DNA of 64,000 bases from Lantana camara (lineage: Eukaryota > Streptophyta > Magnoliopsida > Lamiales > Verbenaceae), in NCBI GenBank assembly GCA_037501455.1, contig CM074865.1, positions 40,468,501 to 40,532,500 of the forward strand, in the 5' to 3' direction. Shown in pieces: positions 22,761-35,434 of the stretch. Numbering within the stretch: position 1 is the stretch's first letter; each line of letters begins with the position of its first letter. The translations under genes were made by a program, and so were the position numbers. A model generated the notes under the pieces. The model was given only the letters and a program-made list of their open reading frames with translations. It ran no database searches and was not told the DNA's origin.

Positions 22761-24566
22761 CATAAACAAATAAACGGATTCAAACCATAAGCTTACATAT
22801 GCTCCTACTTATACCAATTTCATAAAGTTGAAGCTTATTCATAAGATCATAAACATATCTTAAGCACACAAATTTAACTATATATAAGATATATAATCGC
22901 ATGCGGGATGAGAAATCAACACATATTAGGTCATAGGTCACTTAACTAGAAGATGAAAATCCTAAACCTCACCTTATAGCAAAAAGGAGTAAAAACTGGG
23001 TCAAAAGAAGCGACAACCGCCTAAACTTCGGGTTCGTGGGCGTCTGGAAGAGGCTCTGAAACAAAAGAACACAAGACCCGAGACTTAGAATCAAATATGA
23101 ACCAATTAGACGCCCGACAATGCTCATGAATGCATATGAAGTGCATAAACGTACTACTTAACGTATATCGAATCAAAACTCGTTCAACTCATATCAAATA
23201 AATTCAAAAATCTAATATAATCAAATTAACACATAATAATACATGTTAGCAAAGCTTAGGGATCATATTCGGGGTGGTAGAGAAGCAAACAAGCGAAGAA
23301 AACAAGAAAACAAAGTTTGGAATAAAAAGGAGCCGCTGCCCTAAATCCACCCCGGTGGAATTTTTTCAAAGGAGGAATCCACCCCCGTGGATTCAAGGCA
23401 GACAGCTCTCTGCCTCAAATCTACCCCGATGGATTATTTTCAAAGCAAAAATCCACCCCGGTGGATTTGGGTCAGAGGCTAAAATTCGAAATTAAGGCTT
23501 GGAAACTCCAAGAAAACTCCTTCCAAACCAAAGCATCAACAACAAGACATGAAATGGTGCAATTATACCACAAAATTAAGCAAGAAAAACATCCCAAATC
23601 ATCTCCACTCATGCATACTACAAGCCGAAAATGAAAAGAAGCAAAGAAGTTAAAGTTACATCAAGTTCCTCCCAAGTTCTCAAAAGAACAATAATGGAAA
23701 TTCATAATAGTTTCACCTACCAAAAGGAGCATATACAAGCAATAAATAAGCCAAGTGAATCAACATATAAAGCTTCAAACTCAAAGAAAGTAAGAGATGC
23801 ACTATTTCTTCAAAACCTAACTATTCATGACTCCCAGCAAATCTCATGAAATCCAACATTAAAGCATGATATAAGAAGTGTAAAACTAACATAAGATATA
23901 GGAGAGCAAGAATCATGGCTTACCTTGAAGAAAAGGAACAAGAAATGGCTAAATATTGAGCTTTAAGGTCACAACAATGGATGAAAATGGCTTGGGACTC
24001 TTCTTCTTCCTTTCTCCTTACTTTGGTTCGAAATTCTCAGCACAAAGGGGAGGAGAGAGCTGATTTTGGTGATTAAAAGTCAAGGGTAGGGGTATGGGTA
24101 GGTCTATTAGTCTCCAAGTAGGCTTATAGGTGTGATCTAAGTACGTAGGGCCGAAATTTGCGTCATTGGGGATCAAAACGGCATCGAAAAATTACAAGGC
24201 TTATTTCATTTTTCCCGAATCATCGATTCAAGTACAATGGTGAAGACGGAACTCGAATCCAAGTTCCCGAGCTCAAGTTACGAGAAAATGACTCAAGAGT
24301 GGCCAAATTGCAAATTGGCCCGAAAGTTTGAAATAAAAATCAATTGAGTCCAAACCAAAACAAACAAGTCCAAAACTAGTTTAAAACATAAATTAAGTTC
24401 ACGAATCATATAATTCACATTATACACAAATTAAGTATGCTCGGGTTCAAATTCCAAACCGCAAATCAAAAGAATTCAAGTCAAACGTACAAGTAGGGCA
24501 AACTCGTATCCAAATTCTCACATAATTCATATAAGAGATTAATAAAGGAATATAAATCAAATGAAA
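22761..24566 (-). repeat. Old Tekay-type LTR fragment, right part
   Basis: This continues 13113-13338 after the young insertion. It parallels the LTR at 52437-55482 in order: AAATCCTAAACCTCACCT near 22960, a palindrome cluster near 23340, GCTTACCTTG near 23917, and a CGATTCAAGT-CAATGGTG-like stretch near 24225. It breaks off at 24566 without the expected LTR end, where another LTR begins. Confidence 0.7.
23343..23468 (-). other. Palindrome cluster in old LTR
   Basis: AAATCCACCCCGGTGGAATT is at 23343-23362, GAATCCACCCCCGTGGATTC at 23375-23394, a decayed CTACCCCGATGG at 23421-23432 and AAATCCACCCCGGTGGATTT at 23449-23468. The arms (ATCCAC/GTGGAT) differ from those of the array family, but the C-rich centre and clustering are the same. 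Confidence 0.75.
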
Positions 24567-25477
24567 TGTAGCACCTCAGAGTGAAAGGCGCTACACCCCC
24601 CCCCCCCCGACGCACAATAGCCCAACACGTGTAACGAAGTGGAAACTCCGCATACGCACCAAGCTACGGCGAACGGGTGACAAACAAAATCTCACCTAGG
24701 CTAGGCGGTCTAGACCCTAATTCAGAGTGTGTGAAATAAACAAATTGACATGCGGAAGCACCAGGATTTCAAATATTCAAACATACATGCTTTCATATCG
24801 GGGATAAAATAAATCAAGTTATACATGCCAAGTCTAAAACGATCAAATTAATTCATACATAATTCAAGGCTTCAAAATTAAACCATAATTTACACATACT
24901 TCCGAATTTCATGTATAAAATACAAAGTATGCAAAAGACTCTACTAACTACTCGAACACTTGAAAATAAAAGACCGCCGCCTAGCTCGAACCGACAACCT
25001 GTACCTACAACTCAAAGGAACAAAAAGGGGAAAAAAAGAAAACAACGAAGAGGGGTCAGTCCTAATGACTGGTGAGGGGGCTAACACACTCACACGTACG
25101 TATAAATAAGAGCAGAGCATAATCAAATAGCAAAGTTCATGAAACGGGGCATGGTTTTTGCAATCTAAAATAATTTAGTACGTGATAATAAATATCGAAA
25201 AGATTTAGAGCGGAAAGCCTAAAATAACCAAGTTTTAAGCAATTATAAGTCCACTCCCGTTTTACGAAAAACAAACATAATCAAAATCAAAAGACTCAGC
25301 GAGAACGAGTTCAAACCCACCTAACTCCTTTCAAAACATAAATGGAATAAAAATAAAGCAATGTTCATAAACAATCCCACCTTTCACCGTTTGGGGATGA
25401 GTTGACTTCCACTCAACCCTGTTCTCCCGTCAAAATGTGTGAGTCGGGGGATCCTACCCGCTCCCCGACGGGTTTTA
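24567..25477 (-). repeat. Another Tekay-type LTR, left part only
   Basis: It starts TGTAGCACCT, the terminal form of this LTR group, with a C13 run near 24596. It parallels the start of the LTR at 52437 (CTAGGCGG-TCTA, then GAGGGGTCAGTC and GAGGGGGCTAACACAC). No PBS complement precedes it, so it is the outer end of a 3' or solo LTR inserted in the older LTR. It is cut at 25477 by the next insertion. Confidence 0.65.
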
Positions 25478-25632
25478 TGTTAGGAATAGTGCCCTTAAAA
25501 AAGCTTTTGACTTTACTATTTCCTTGTAATATCACAAACAGTCTTTGAATAATAAATGAGATGATTTTGTTCAAAGGCATTCACTTCTTTATGTCCTTAT
25601 TTATGTCTGTTTGGGTTGACTGTGTTTTTGCA
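25478..25632 (+). repeat. LARD-like 5' LTR, first segment
   Basis: Begins TGTTAGGAATAGTGCCCTTA and ends at TTGCA (25628-25632), the target site of the gypsy element inserted at 25633. The LTR resumes at 35440 after the duplicated TTGCA. Confidence 0.8.
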
Positions 25633-27663
25633 TGTAACGCCCCGACTTTTCGGACGTAAAGGTACGACGTATGTGTTTACCAATTTGCGCGAATTAATTG
25701 TTTTTACGTGTTTTATATTTAATTTTATTATAAATTGTTATTATTTTATTTTATTTTATTTTATTTTAATTTATTATTATTTTTAAAAATATTTCGTATT
25801 ATAATATATATATATATATTTCAATTATTGTTAATTTAATTATTAATGTTAATTATGTTATTAATTTAATGATTATGCTAATTAAATATTATGTTAATTA
25901 ATCATGCTTTAATTAATTAATTACGTGACTTTAATTTGTGTTTTTAAATTAATACGATTTATTTATTTAAATTTTATTGCATGGAATTGTATGAACTTTG
26001 ATTTAAATTTTTGCATGGAATTTATATTATGTGCATGAAATTCGAGGATTGAGCTTGGTTGTTTATTTTGTGCTTCGTTCTTATATGAAATGATATCGAA
26101 TTGCCATGAATTCGTAGTATGTCGTAAATATATGTGTTATGAACATGATTATATGCTCGGATTATGTTTTCGAATTTATTTGATATGTTAACGAATTTAA
26201 TTTGAATTGTGAAACCAAATCGGGGGGTTAACAAGCACTTAGCGTACCCTTGGTTCCGAATTTTATATCTTGAGCTCGGGAACTCGGATTCGAGTTCCGT
26301 CAACTCCGCTGAACTCGTAACGAAAATTTGAGTTTAGTAAACTTAGCCTTACATTTTTCCTAAGTCATTTGGACCTCCGAAATCCAACCGAAAAACGAAT
26401 CGGCGACCAATTTGACCTTGCTGTACAAAGATAGCCATATCTCATCCAAACTTTAACCAAATTAACCATGGTTCGATTCTATTGAACCCTAACTCAACCA
26501 ACTATCCTAACATATCATGCCCTAACCAAACTAATCCTCACACAATCCCCAAAACTCAGCCAAAGCTACTGCTTTTCAGTCCAGTCCCGTAACCCTTCCT
26601 TCCTTAGAGATTTTGGAGCTCAAATCTCATCCAAACTTCTTCCAATCAACAAGGTAAGTTTAGGATTGTAATATATGTTCATTTCTGTTCATTTCCATCC
26701 TTTCATTCACGAATTTGAGCATGGATTTGTGGTTTTCTGGGCTGTTTCCGAAAATGGAGTATTTTGGGCATTTTCTTGATCTCATTCGATTCTTGTTGGT
26801 TTTGTTTGATTCCAAGCTTGAGATTGATTATTTTGACATCCTAATATCATTTATGATCATTTATTTCTTGGTGGTTGAAGTATTTATGAGTTATCATTTA
26901 TGACATTGTGAGAAAATTTCCATGAATGTCACGTACGATTGCTGTCACGGTTGAGCTCTTTGAGGAACTGATATATATGTTGAAATTTTGTTTCTTGGAT
27001 GAGTATTTGTTGGCCTAAACTGGTATGAATAGATGGAGATGAAGTGAATTGTTCTTGCTCTGTTTTTCCTCGAGATTTTGCTCTGTTTTGGGACTGGTTT
27101 TCTGCTGTCATAGCTGCTGTAATTCCTTCTTCTTTTGCTGTCCATTTTCATGGCTTCTTGGTGTGTGTAGTGGATGTGTTCTTGCTGCATTTTTTACCTT
27201 ATTTTGCTGCCTTTCTTGCCTGTATTTCTTGCGTGGAGTTACTGCCTTTTTCTGCTGCGTTTCGCTGTCTTAACAGGGGAGGCTGCTGGTGCGTGACATG
27301 GGGGTGCCATTTTTGCTCGTTCCAGCGAGGAACGGGGGTGCGAATTGGCCTGGACTTGCTGTACCGAGACACGGGGGTGTCTCGGTCTGGGCTTGGGAGG
27401 TGACACAGGGGTGTCACCCCGTTTTTTTTCCCTGAACTGTTACCTGCAATTTTACTTCTGTTGTTGCATTCATGCTTGAATAGGCTGCTGTATATGTATA
27501 TATATTGACTATGTGTGTTTGTGTTGCTGCGGTTGCTGATCTTCTTGTACAGAGGTGTGTGGGTGTTTGTTCTCGAATAAGTTGTTGTTGCTGTTCCTTC
27601 CTGTACGTGTGTGAGCATATTATACATGTGTAATTGTGCATGCATGCTTCCTACGTACATGGA

Positions 27664-27701
<38 letters not shown>

Positions 27702-29434
27702 GTAATTACTTATATAATTTTGCATGCATGGTTTGGTATATTATGTATATATATATGTATTATATATACATTAAATGCATTTATGCATACATGGTAGCCT
27801 AAGTGTATATATGCTATATATATATATATTTATAATATATTCATTATATAATTTAAATATTAAATGATTATTTTATAGGATTTAATTGTTTCATGTTTTA
27901 TTTAATTTCGATCTTTAATTGAAAGTAATTAATTGCCTATTTTCTAATTATAAATGCAATATATTATATGTTATGATTATTAAATGGGATTTGAGATTAA
28001 TTGATATGCATTATGAATTTATGAATTTATGAAATTGAATGAAATATATGAACGAATGATTTGATTATATGTTTTAAATTTCTTAATAGTGCACATGAAC
28101 ATTTTTATGATATAACATGATCATTTATGCATTCATGTCATATTCACTTCATTGCCGAGCGTCATATGTGGTCATTGAGTCTCATACCTTTTCTTTTGCA
28201 CAGATTCGGGTTTGGTCGGAGACGAGGACGAGCATTGAGACGCTTGTGCCTATCTTTTGCTTGTAAAGGTGGGTTTTTCTTCTACTAGTTAAAACAACCC
28301 TATATATCCTTTATGTGAAAGGTTTTAAGCCAAAATAGTATATTTATATATATCGAGTCATTTTGGGTAAATGATTTCAAACGTACGACCCCTTTTATTT
28401 ATGAAACCCTACCTTATGTTTGGCGAGACACATTTATGATTTATGATTGAACGGGCCCCGGGACTTAGTATATGTGGCTAACCGAGGAAGCAAGGGCTGA
28501 CGGGGATCCCATATACTAGTTCCAACCAACTACGGCGATACCGGCCCTCGCTAGGAGGTTTAGCGAGGAATGGGAGCTGAGTGCCCTTGGGGGATTCATG
28601 TACCCCCATTGGCCTATGTATGAACCGGTGGCCGGGTCTTGCAAGCCCGTCCACCACCCGGAGAAAGATGGTGTATATGAATGATTATGATCATGTTATT
28701 TATGAGCACAAAAGATTTATGTATGATAATGAATGATTGAATAATTGATTATGATTACACGAGGAGTAGGTTGGAGATTGTGCACGCCCACTCGCCGGGC
28801 CATAAACCCTTATGAACAATTATGAATGAATATGAACGTCGTAATCCCGTTGATGTTTTCTTTTGTTTTTTCCACTTGGGAAATTCTTATCAAACTTCAC
28901 ACGGGATTAGGGCTTGCATGTATGTGTTTAATTTATGCGATATTATATCTTATGCCCCGTTTTTAGACCCACCAGTCTCTTTTAGACTGAACCCGGTTGT
29001 TTTCAGTTGTTTTGTACAGGTATAGGAGTGCTAGGCGGGAATACAAGTCGTCTAGGTCTTGCATTTATGTTTAGCACTTCTTTTCAGTCTCATATGTTCA
29101 TACTCTTATTGCTTTTGCATTTTATCATAGTATAGCTTGGAGCGTTATGATTTTTGTACGCCATGAGCGCCGTTGAATATTGGAATGCTTTTGTATATCT
29201 ATTTTGGAGCTTGGTGGCTCATCGTATATATGCTATGTCGTTCTTGCTTCCGCGTTTACTTTAACTCTGATTTTATGTTTCTTGAGTTGATTGGTTTAAG
29301 GGTTAGTCCCGCCTAGCATAGCGTGTGTGTTGTGTCCCGGTTCGCCGTGGATTTGGCACGTGTATGGACTTCCATTTCATATACGGGTCGGGTCTCGGTG
29401 CGGGGGATGTGGTACCTTACGCTCGGGTGCTACA
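25633..29434 (+). repeat. 5' LTR, complete (3802 bp)
   Basis: TGTAACGCCCCGAC...GGTGCTACA. The first ~1.6 kb is AT-rich and absent from the array LTRs. The next part matches them: palindromes at 27364-27418, TA/GT microsatellite near 27660-27830, then a conserved remainder with GTGCGGGGGATGTGG near the end (29398-29412). Confidence 0.92.
27364..27418 (+). other. Palindromes in 5' LTR
   Basis: Arms CCGAGACAC/GTGTCTCGG around GGGG (27364-27385) and GGTGACACAGGGGTGTCACC (27399-27418) correspond to the two main hairpins of the array LTRs, read on the other strand. A weaker partner, GTTCCAGCGAGGAAC, lies at about 27320-27334. Confidence 0.8.
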
Positions 29435-29442
29435 TCCTTATG

Positions 29443-29477
29443 TGGTATCAGAGCTTAGGGTTGCAAAACCCGGGCTC
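29443..29477 (+). promoter_or_regulatory. Primer-binding site and overlapping stem-loop
   Basis: TGGTATCAGAGC is at 29443-29454. The hairpin 29451-29477 has outer stem GAGCTT/GGGCTC, inner GGGTT/AACCC and loop GCAA, the same as in the array. Confidence 0.85.
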
Positions 29478-29648
29478 TAGTGTCGTGTTGAGTCAGTTAA
29501 GTCGTTCGGCTTTAGGAACAACTTGTCAATGTGTTGCATATGCATTGTTTACGTGCTTGTGTGCTTTAAATTTTGAATTTTGATCAAATTAATTGCACTT
29601 GCATACATGGGCTAAAAATAGCATGCATTTCAGTATTTCTTGAATAGG

Positions 29649-30243
29649 ATGCCTCTACGTAGACACCGTGAGAGATCTCCAGTGCACCGCCGTCGTCGTG
29701 ATCGATCCCCTACGCCTCCACCCCAACCACAAGCACCACCAATGGATATGGGGAATTTTATGGAAGCGGTTTTTAACTATGTCGAGCATAGGAGGGCTCA
29801 AGCTCCCCCACCACAACAAGCAGAACAACAAGCTCCTCCACCAAATCATAATAATAATAGAGATCCTCATTGGGTGTTTCTGAGCTACAACCCCCTCGAT
29901 TTTCTAGTTCTTTTGACGATGCGGTCTCGGAGGGTTGGTTGATTCGATTGGAGAGGATATTTGGAGTTCGACAATTCACCACGCAAGAGAAGGCTCAATT
30001 TGCTATATTCCAACTTGATGGAGATGCATATGAATGGTGGGAACGAACAAGGGAGAAACTTGAGGTCGATGAAGAGGAAGTGACTTGGGAGGTTTTCAAG
30101 AGAGAATTCCGGGAATGCTTTGTACCGAAAGTGGTAAGAGAAAGGAAGGAGCAATAATTTATGGATCTAAAACAAGGTGCTCGTACGGTGACTCAATACC
30201 TCGCCGTATTTAATAGACTTGGGAATTCAAGAAGAAGGATCCG
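29649..30243 (+). pseudogene. gag N-terminal part, frameshifted
   Basis: Starts at ATG 29649 ([11 protein letters not shown]) with the Pro/Gln-rich N-terminus of the family. One C is missing from a C-run near 29892, so the frame shifts before [20 protein letters not shown]. The gag core (AQFAIFQLDGDAYEWWERT, then WEVFKREFRECFVPKVVRER) is present, unlike in the array. It meets a TAA at 30155-30157 and a deletion after AVFNRLG near 30222. Confidence 0.88.
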
Positions 30244-31515
30244 ATGTTTAGAGCTCCAATGGGAAGAGGTTCCGGATCGAATTCGGGAAAGAGGCCGATG
30301 ATTCAAGCTACTCCCCCTCCTAAAGGTCCTTTTAAGAAGCCTCGGTTTGGAGGACAAGGTTCTCAGGCCGCACAGACTCGACCAAAGGCTCTACCTATGG
30401 CACCGGCATCTACAAATTCACGCCCGGATGTACCTCCATGTACTTATTGCGGGGGACCGACCCATACCTACAATAATTGTCGAAGAAGGTTGAATTTGTG
30501 CCTCATATGTGGAAAAGGCGACCATATGGCGGAGACATGTCCCTACAAGAATCCCGGATTTCAGAAAGGAGTTCAAAGGCCAATGATTCAGGCTCGTGCT
30601 TATGCCCTCGAGGGTGAGGAACAAGATGCAGAGACTGATCCCACAGCTGTGGTAGAAGGTACCCTATGCATACATAACATGAACATTCATGCACTCTTTG
30701 ATCCGGGTGCCACGCATTCCTTTATTTCTTGTGACTTAGTTGCTACTCTGTGCTTGCCTGTTATTTGTCTTTCTTCTTGTTATTTGGTGAGTTCGCCACT
30801 TGGTGGGAGTCTTCAGACAGATCAGTTGGTTCGGGAGTGTTCAGTTCTGATTGAAGGGAAAGAATATCCGGCTGATTTAATTGTTATGCCTATGAAGAGG
30901 TATGGGGTTATCTTGGGTATGGACTGGTTGTCCAGGCACCGGGCCAATGTTGATTGTTTTGCGAAGAAGGTGATTTTGGGGAATGAAATGGTGATTGGTA
31001 GTGGATCAAGAACGGTATCTCTCTTGTCATATATGGAAGCTCACAAGTTGATGAGAGAAGGAGCAACGGGATTTATTGCTTACCTTCTTAATAGGCCGAA
31101 AGATCAAGTTAAGTTGGAGGATACCGCGATTGTTAAGGATTTTTTCGATGTGTTTCCGGAGAATTTGAGTTCTTTACCACCAGACCGTGAGATCGAATTT
31201 GTTATTGACTTACATCCAGGATCCACACCGTATTCCAAGACTCCGTATCGGATGGCACCAGCCGAATTGAAAGAGTTAAAGATTCAATTAGAGGAATTGC
31301 TCAAAGTTGGATATATACGGCCAAGTTCGTCACCTTGGGGTGCTCCGGTTCTCTTTGTTAAGAAAAAGGATGGAACCTTAAGAATGTGTATAGATTACCG
31401 GGAGCTTAATCGGATGACTGTAAAGAATAAGTATCCTTTGCCCCATATTGAGGATTTATTCGACATGTTACAAGGTTCGGGGGTTTACTCAAAATTGGAC
31501 TTGAGACAAGGATAA
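30244..31515 (+). pseudogene. gag zinc knuckles - protease - RT N-half
   Basis: Knuckles [14 protein letters not shown] and [14 protein letters not shown] are both intact, better than in the array. Protease has [10 protein letters not shown] and [13 protein letters not shown] runs through [10 protein letters not shown] to SKLDLRQG, where a TAA at 31513-31515 replaces the first Tyr of GYYQL. Apart from this stop the frame carries on into the next segment. Confidence 0.9.
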
Positions 31516-32760
31516 TATCAATTGAAGATCCGGGAAGAGGACATTCCAAAGACGGGATTTAACACCCGGTATGGACACTATGAGTTCGTAGTGATGCCTT
31601 TTGGATTGACTAATGCTCCGGCTACTTTTATGGATATGATGCATCGAATTTTTCGACCCTATTTGGATAAGTTTGTGGTAATATTCATCGATGACCTCTT
31701 GGTTTATTCGAGAACTCCGGAGGATCATGCCAGGCACCTCAGAATTGTGTTGGTCACCTTAAGAGAACATCGGTTGTATGCTAAGTTTAGCAAATGCGAG
31801 TTATGGATTGATCGGGTAGCATTTTTGGGCCATATTATTTCAAGGAAAGCTTTGGAAGTAGACCCTTCTAAGATTGAGACAGTTATTCAATGGCAAAGCC
31901 CGAAAAATGCTTCAGAAGTAAGGAGTTTCTTGGGTTTGGCAGGCTACTATAGGAGATTCGTTCAGGATTTCTCAAAGATTGCGGCTCCTTTAACCCGATT
32001 GACTAAGAAAGCGGCTAAGTTTGAATGGGACGAGGCATGTGAGGCTAGCTTTCAACTTTTAAAGGAAAAGTTGACCACCGCTCCTGTATTAGCACTTCCC
32101 GAAGGTACAGAAGGATATACAGTTTATACGGACGCCTCAAAGGAAGGTTTGGGATGTGTGTTGATGCAAAATGGAAGAGTAATCGCCTATGCCTCAAGGA
32201 AATTGAAAGAGCATGAACAGAACTACCCCACTCATGATTTGGAATTAGCGGCAGTGATCTTTGCTTTGGGTAAGTGGAGACACTATCTTTATGGAATTTC
32301 ATTCGAGGTCTTTTCTGATCACAAGAGTCTCCAATACTTATTCTCGCAAAAGGAGTTGAACAAGAGACAACGGCGTTGGATGGAACTTTTGGCGGATTAT
32401 GAGTGTACAATCCGATACCATCCCGGCAAAGCCAATTTGGTCGCGGATACGCTTAGTTGGAAAGCTAGCTTGTCCAATGTGAAAGTGGAAATTGGAGATG
32501 AGAATGAGTTGTTCAGACTGAGGGCTAGTATTCAGAATATTACGGTTCAACCAGATCTTAAACAGAGATTATTTGATGCCCAGAGGATTGATCCCGAGGT
32601 TCAGAAATTAGCTGAGAAAGCTCGAGCTGATTCAGAGTGTCCGTTTGGGTTTGATGATACGGGACTTCTAAGATTCAAGAATAGAGTTGTTGTCCCGGAA
32701 GAGTTAAAAAGGATTATTCTTGAGGAAGCCCATCGGTTAGGGTATTCGATACATCCCTGA
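31516..32760 (+). pseudogene. RT C-half - RNase H - integrase zinc region
   Basis: This continues in frame after the stop: [20 protein letters not shown], the catalytic [13 protein letters not shown], thumb [11 protein letters not shown], RNase H ([31 protein letters not shown]). It ends at a TGA (32758-32760) in the integrase zinc region, where array copy 1 has Glu. RT is otherwise well preserved, including FIDD. Confidence 0.9.
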
Positions 32761-33256
32761 GGGAACAAAATGTATAAGGATCTTAAGCAATTCTATTGGT
32801 GGAATGGATTGAAACGGGATGTTATCAACTTCGTGAAACACTGTATGACTTGTCAAGTGGTAAAGGCAGAACATCAAAAGCCATCGGGGCTACTTCAACC
32901 ATTGCCTATCCCGGAATGGAAATGGGAACAAATAACTATGGATTTTGTTTCGGGATTACCAAGAGTGAGAGGAGGTTTCGATGGAATTTGGGTTATCGTG
33001 GACAGGTTGACAAAATCAACTCATTTTCTTGCTATCAGGATGTCCGACAAAGTGAGTAAGTTGGCCAAGAGATACAATGATGAGATTGTCAGGCTTCATG
33101 GTGTACCTGTTAGTATTGTCTCGGATCGGGATCCCAGATTTACTTCACGGTTATGGCAAGAATTACAGAAGTGTTTGGGAACAAGGCTTCAATTCAGCAC
33201 AGCTTTCCATCCTTAGACCGACGGACAATCAGAAAGGTTGATTAAGTATCTGGAGG
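32761..33256 (+). pseudogene. Integrase core, truncated
   Basis: The zinc pair CMTC is followed by the catalytic core: MDFVSGL (first Asp), IVSDRDPRF (second Asp), then a TAG where HPQTDG would read Gln (33214-33216), and SERLI with the third acid. After KYLEA at about 33256 the sequence switches into the middle of an LTR. The integrase tail and chromodomain are absent. Confidence 0.88.
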
Positions 33257-35434
33257 CTGCCTTTTTCTGCTGCGTTTCGCTGTCTTAACAGGGGAGGCTG
33301 CTGGTGTGTGACACAGGGGTGCCATTTTTGCTCGTTCCAGCGAGGAACAGGGGTGCGAATTGGCCTGGACTTGCTGTACCGAGACACGGGGGTGTCTCGG
33401 TCTGGGCTTGGGAGGTGACACGGGGGTGTCACCCCATTTTTTTTCCCTGAACTGTAGCCTGCAATTTTACTTCTGTTGTTGCATGCATGCTTGAATAGGC
33501 TGCTGTATATTTATATGTATTGACTGTGTGTGTTTGTGTTGCTGCTGTTGCTGATCTTCTTGTACAGAGGTGTGTGGGTGTTTGTTCTTGAATAAGTTGC
33601 TGTTGCTGTTCCTTCCTGTACGTGTGTGAGCATATATATATGTAAGTGTAATTGTGCATGCATGCTTCCTACGTGCATGGATATATGTATATATATATAA
33701 ATTGTGTAATTACTTATATAATTTTGCATGCATGGTTTGGTATATTATGTATATATATATGTATTATATTTACATTAAATACATTTATGCATGCATGGTA
33801 GCCTAAGTGTATATATGCTATATATATATTTATAATATATTCATTATATAATTTAAATATTAAATGATTATTTTATAGGATTTAATTGTTTCATGTTTTA
33901 TTTAATTTCGATCTTTAATTGAAAGTAATTAATTGCCTATTTTCTAATTATAAATGCAATATATTATATGTTATGATTATTAAATGGGATTTGAGATTAA
34001 TTGATATGCATTATGAATTTATGAATTTATGAAATTGAATGAAATATATGAACGAATGATTTGATTATATGTTTTAAATTTCTTAATAGTGCACATGAAC
34101 ATTTTTATGATATAACATGATCATTTATGCATTCATGTCATATTCACTTCATTGCCGAGCGTCATATGTGGTCATTGAGTCTCATACCTTTTCTTTTGCA
34201 CAGATTCGGGTTTGGTCGGAGACGAGGACGAGCATTGAGACGCTTGTGCCTATCTTTTGCTTGTAAAGGTGGGTTTTTCTTCTACTAGTTAAAACAACCC
34301 TATATATCCTTTATGTGAAAGGTTTTAAGCCAAAATAGTATATTTATATATATCGAGTCATTTTGGGTAAATGATTTCAAACGTACGACCCCTTTTATTT
34401 ATGAAACCCTACCTTATGTTTGGCGAGACACATTTATGATTTATGATTGAACGGGCCCCGGGACTTAGTATATGTGGCTAACCGAGGAAGCAAGGGCTGA
34501 CGGGGATCCCATATACTAGTTCCAACCAACTACGGTGATACCGGCCCTCGCTAGGAGGTTTAGCGAGGAATGGGAGCTGAGTGCCCTTGGGGGATTCATG
34601 TACCCCCATTGGCCTATGTATGAACCGGTGGCCGGGTCTTGCAAGCCCGTCCACCACCCGGAGAAAGATGGTGTATATGAATGATTATGATCATGTTATT
34701 TATGAGCACAAAAGATTTATGTATGATAATGAATGATTGAATAATTGATTATGATTACACGAGGAGTAGGTTGGAGATTGTGCACGCCCACTCGCCGGGC
34801 CATAAACCCTTATGAACAATTATGAATGAATATGAACGTCGTAATCCCGTTGATGTTTTCTTTTGTTTTTACCACTTGGGAAATTCTTATCAAACTTCAC
34901 ACGGGATTAGGGCTTGCATGTATGTGTTTAATTTATGCGATATTATATCTTATGCCCCGTTTTTATACCCACAAGTCTCTTTTAGACTGAACCCGGTTGT
35001 TTTCAGTTGTTTTGTACAGGTATAGGAGTGCTAGGCGGGAATACAAGTCGTCTAGGTCTTGCATTTATGTTTAGCACTTCTTTTCAGTCTCATATGTTCA
35101 TACTCTTATTGCTTTTGCATTTTATCATAGTATAGCTTGGAGCGTTATGATTTTTGTAGGCCATGAGCTCCGTTGAATATTGGAATGCTTTTGTATATCT
35201 ATTTTGGAGTTTGGTGGCTCATCGTATATATGCTATGTCGTTCTTGCTTCAGCGTTTACTTTAACTCTGATTTTATGTTTCTTGAGTTGATTGGTTTAAG
35301 GGTTAGTCCCGCCTAGCATAGCGTGTGTGTTGTGTCCCCGTTCGCCGTGGATTTGGCACGTGTATGGACTTCCATTTCATATACAAGTCGGGTCTCGGTG
35401 CGGGGGATGTGGTACCTTACGCTCAGGTGCTACA
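33257..35434 (+). repeat. 3' LTR, 5'-truncated (2178 bp)
   Basis: Matches 27242-29434 almost base for base, with the same palindromes (33379-33433), and ends in GGTGCTACA followed by TSD TTGCA. Short similarity around TGGAG/CTGCC at the junction suggests a microhomology deletion or a template switch. Confidence 0.9.
33379..33433 (+). other. Palindromes in truncated 3' LTR
   Basis: The CCGAGACAC/GTGTCTCGG hairpin is at 33379-33400 and GGTGACAC-GGGG-GTGTCACC at 33414-33433. The second is perfect here, while the 5' LTR copy has one centre change. Confidence 0.8.

Larger units (their letters stand above)
25633..35434 (+). mobile_element. Tekay-type Ty3/gypsy element, same family as the array, TSD TTGCA
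   Basis: TSD TTGCA is at 25628-25632 and 35435-35439. The 5' LTR (25633-29434) is complete at 3802 bp. The interior carries gag, protease, RT, RNase H and part of integrase. The 3' LTR (33257-35434) has lost its first 1.6 kb, together with the integrase tail, chromodomain and polypurine tract. Protein and LTR similarity to the array is very high, so they are one family. The array copies have the integrase tail that this one lacks, and this copy has the U3 and integrase core that they lack. Confidence 0.92.

Noticed and set aside
30222..30245. RNA splicing as the cause of the gag deletions
   Set aside because: The left breakpoints show no GT donor and the junctions do not look like exon joins; deletion or template switching is simpler.
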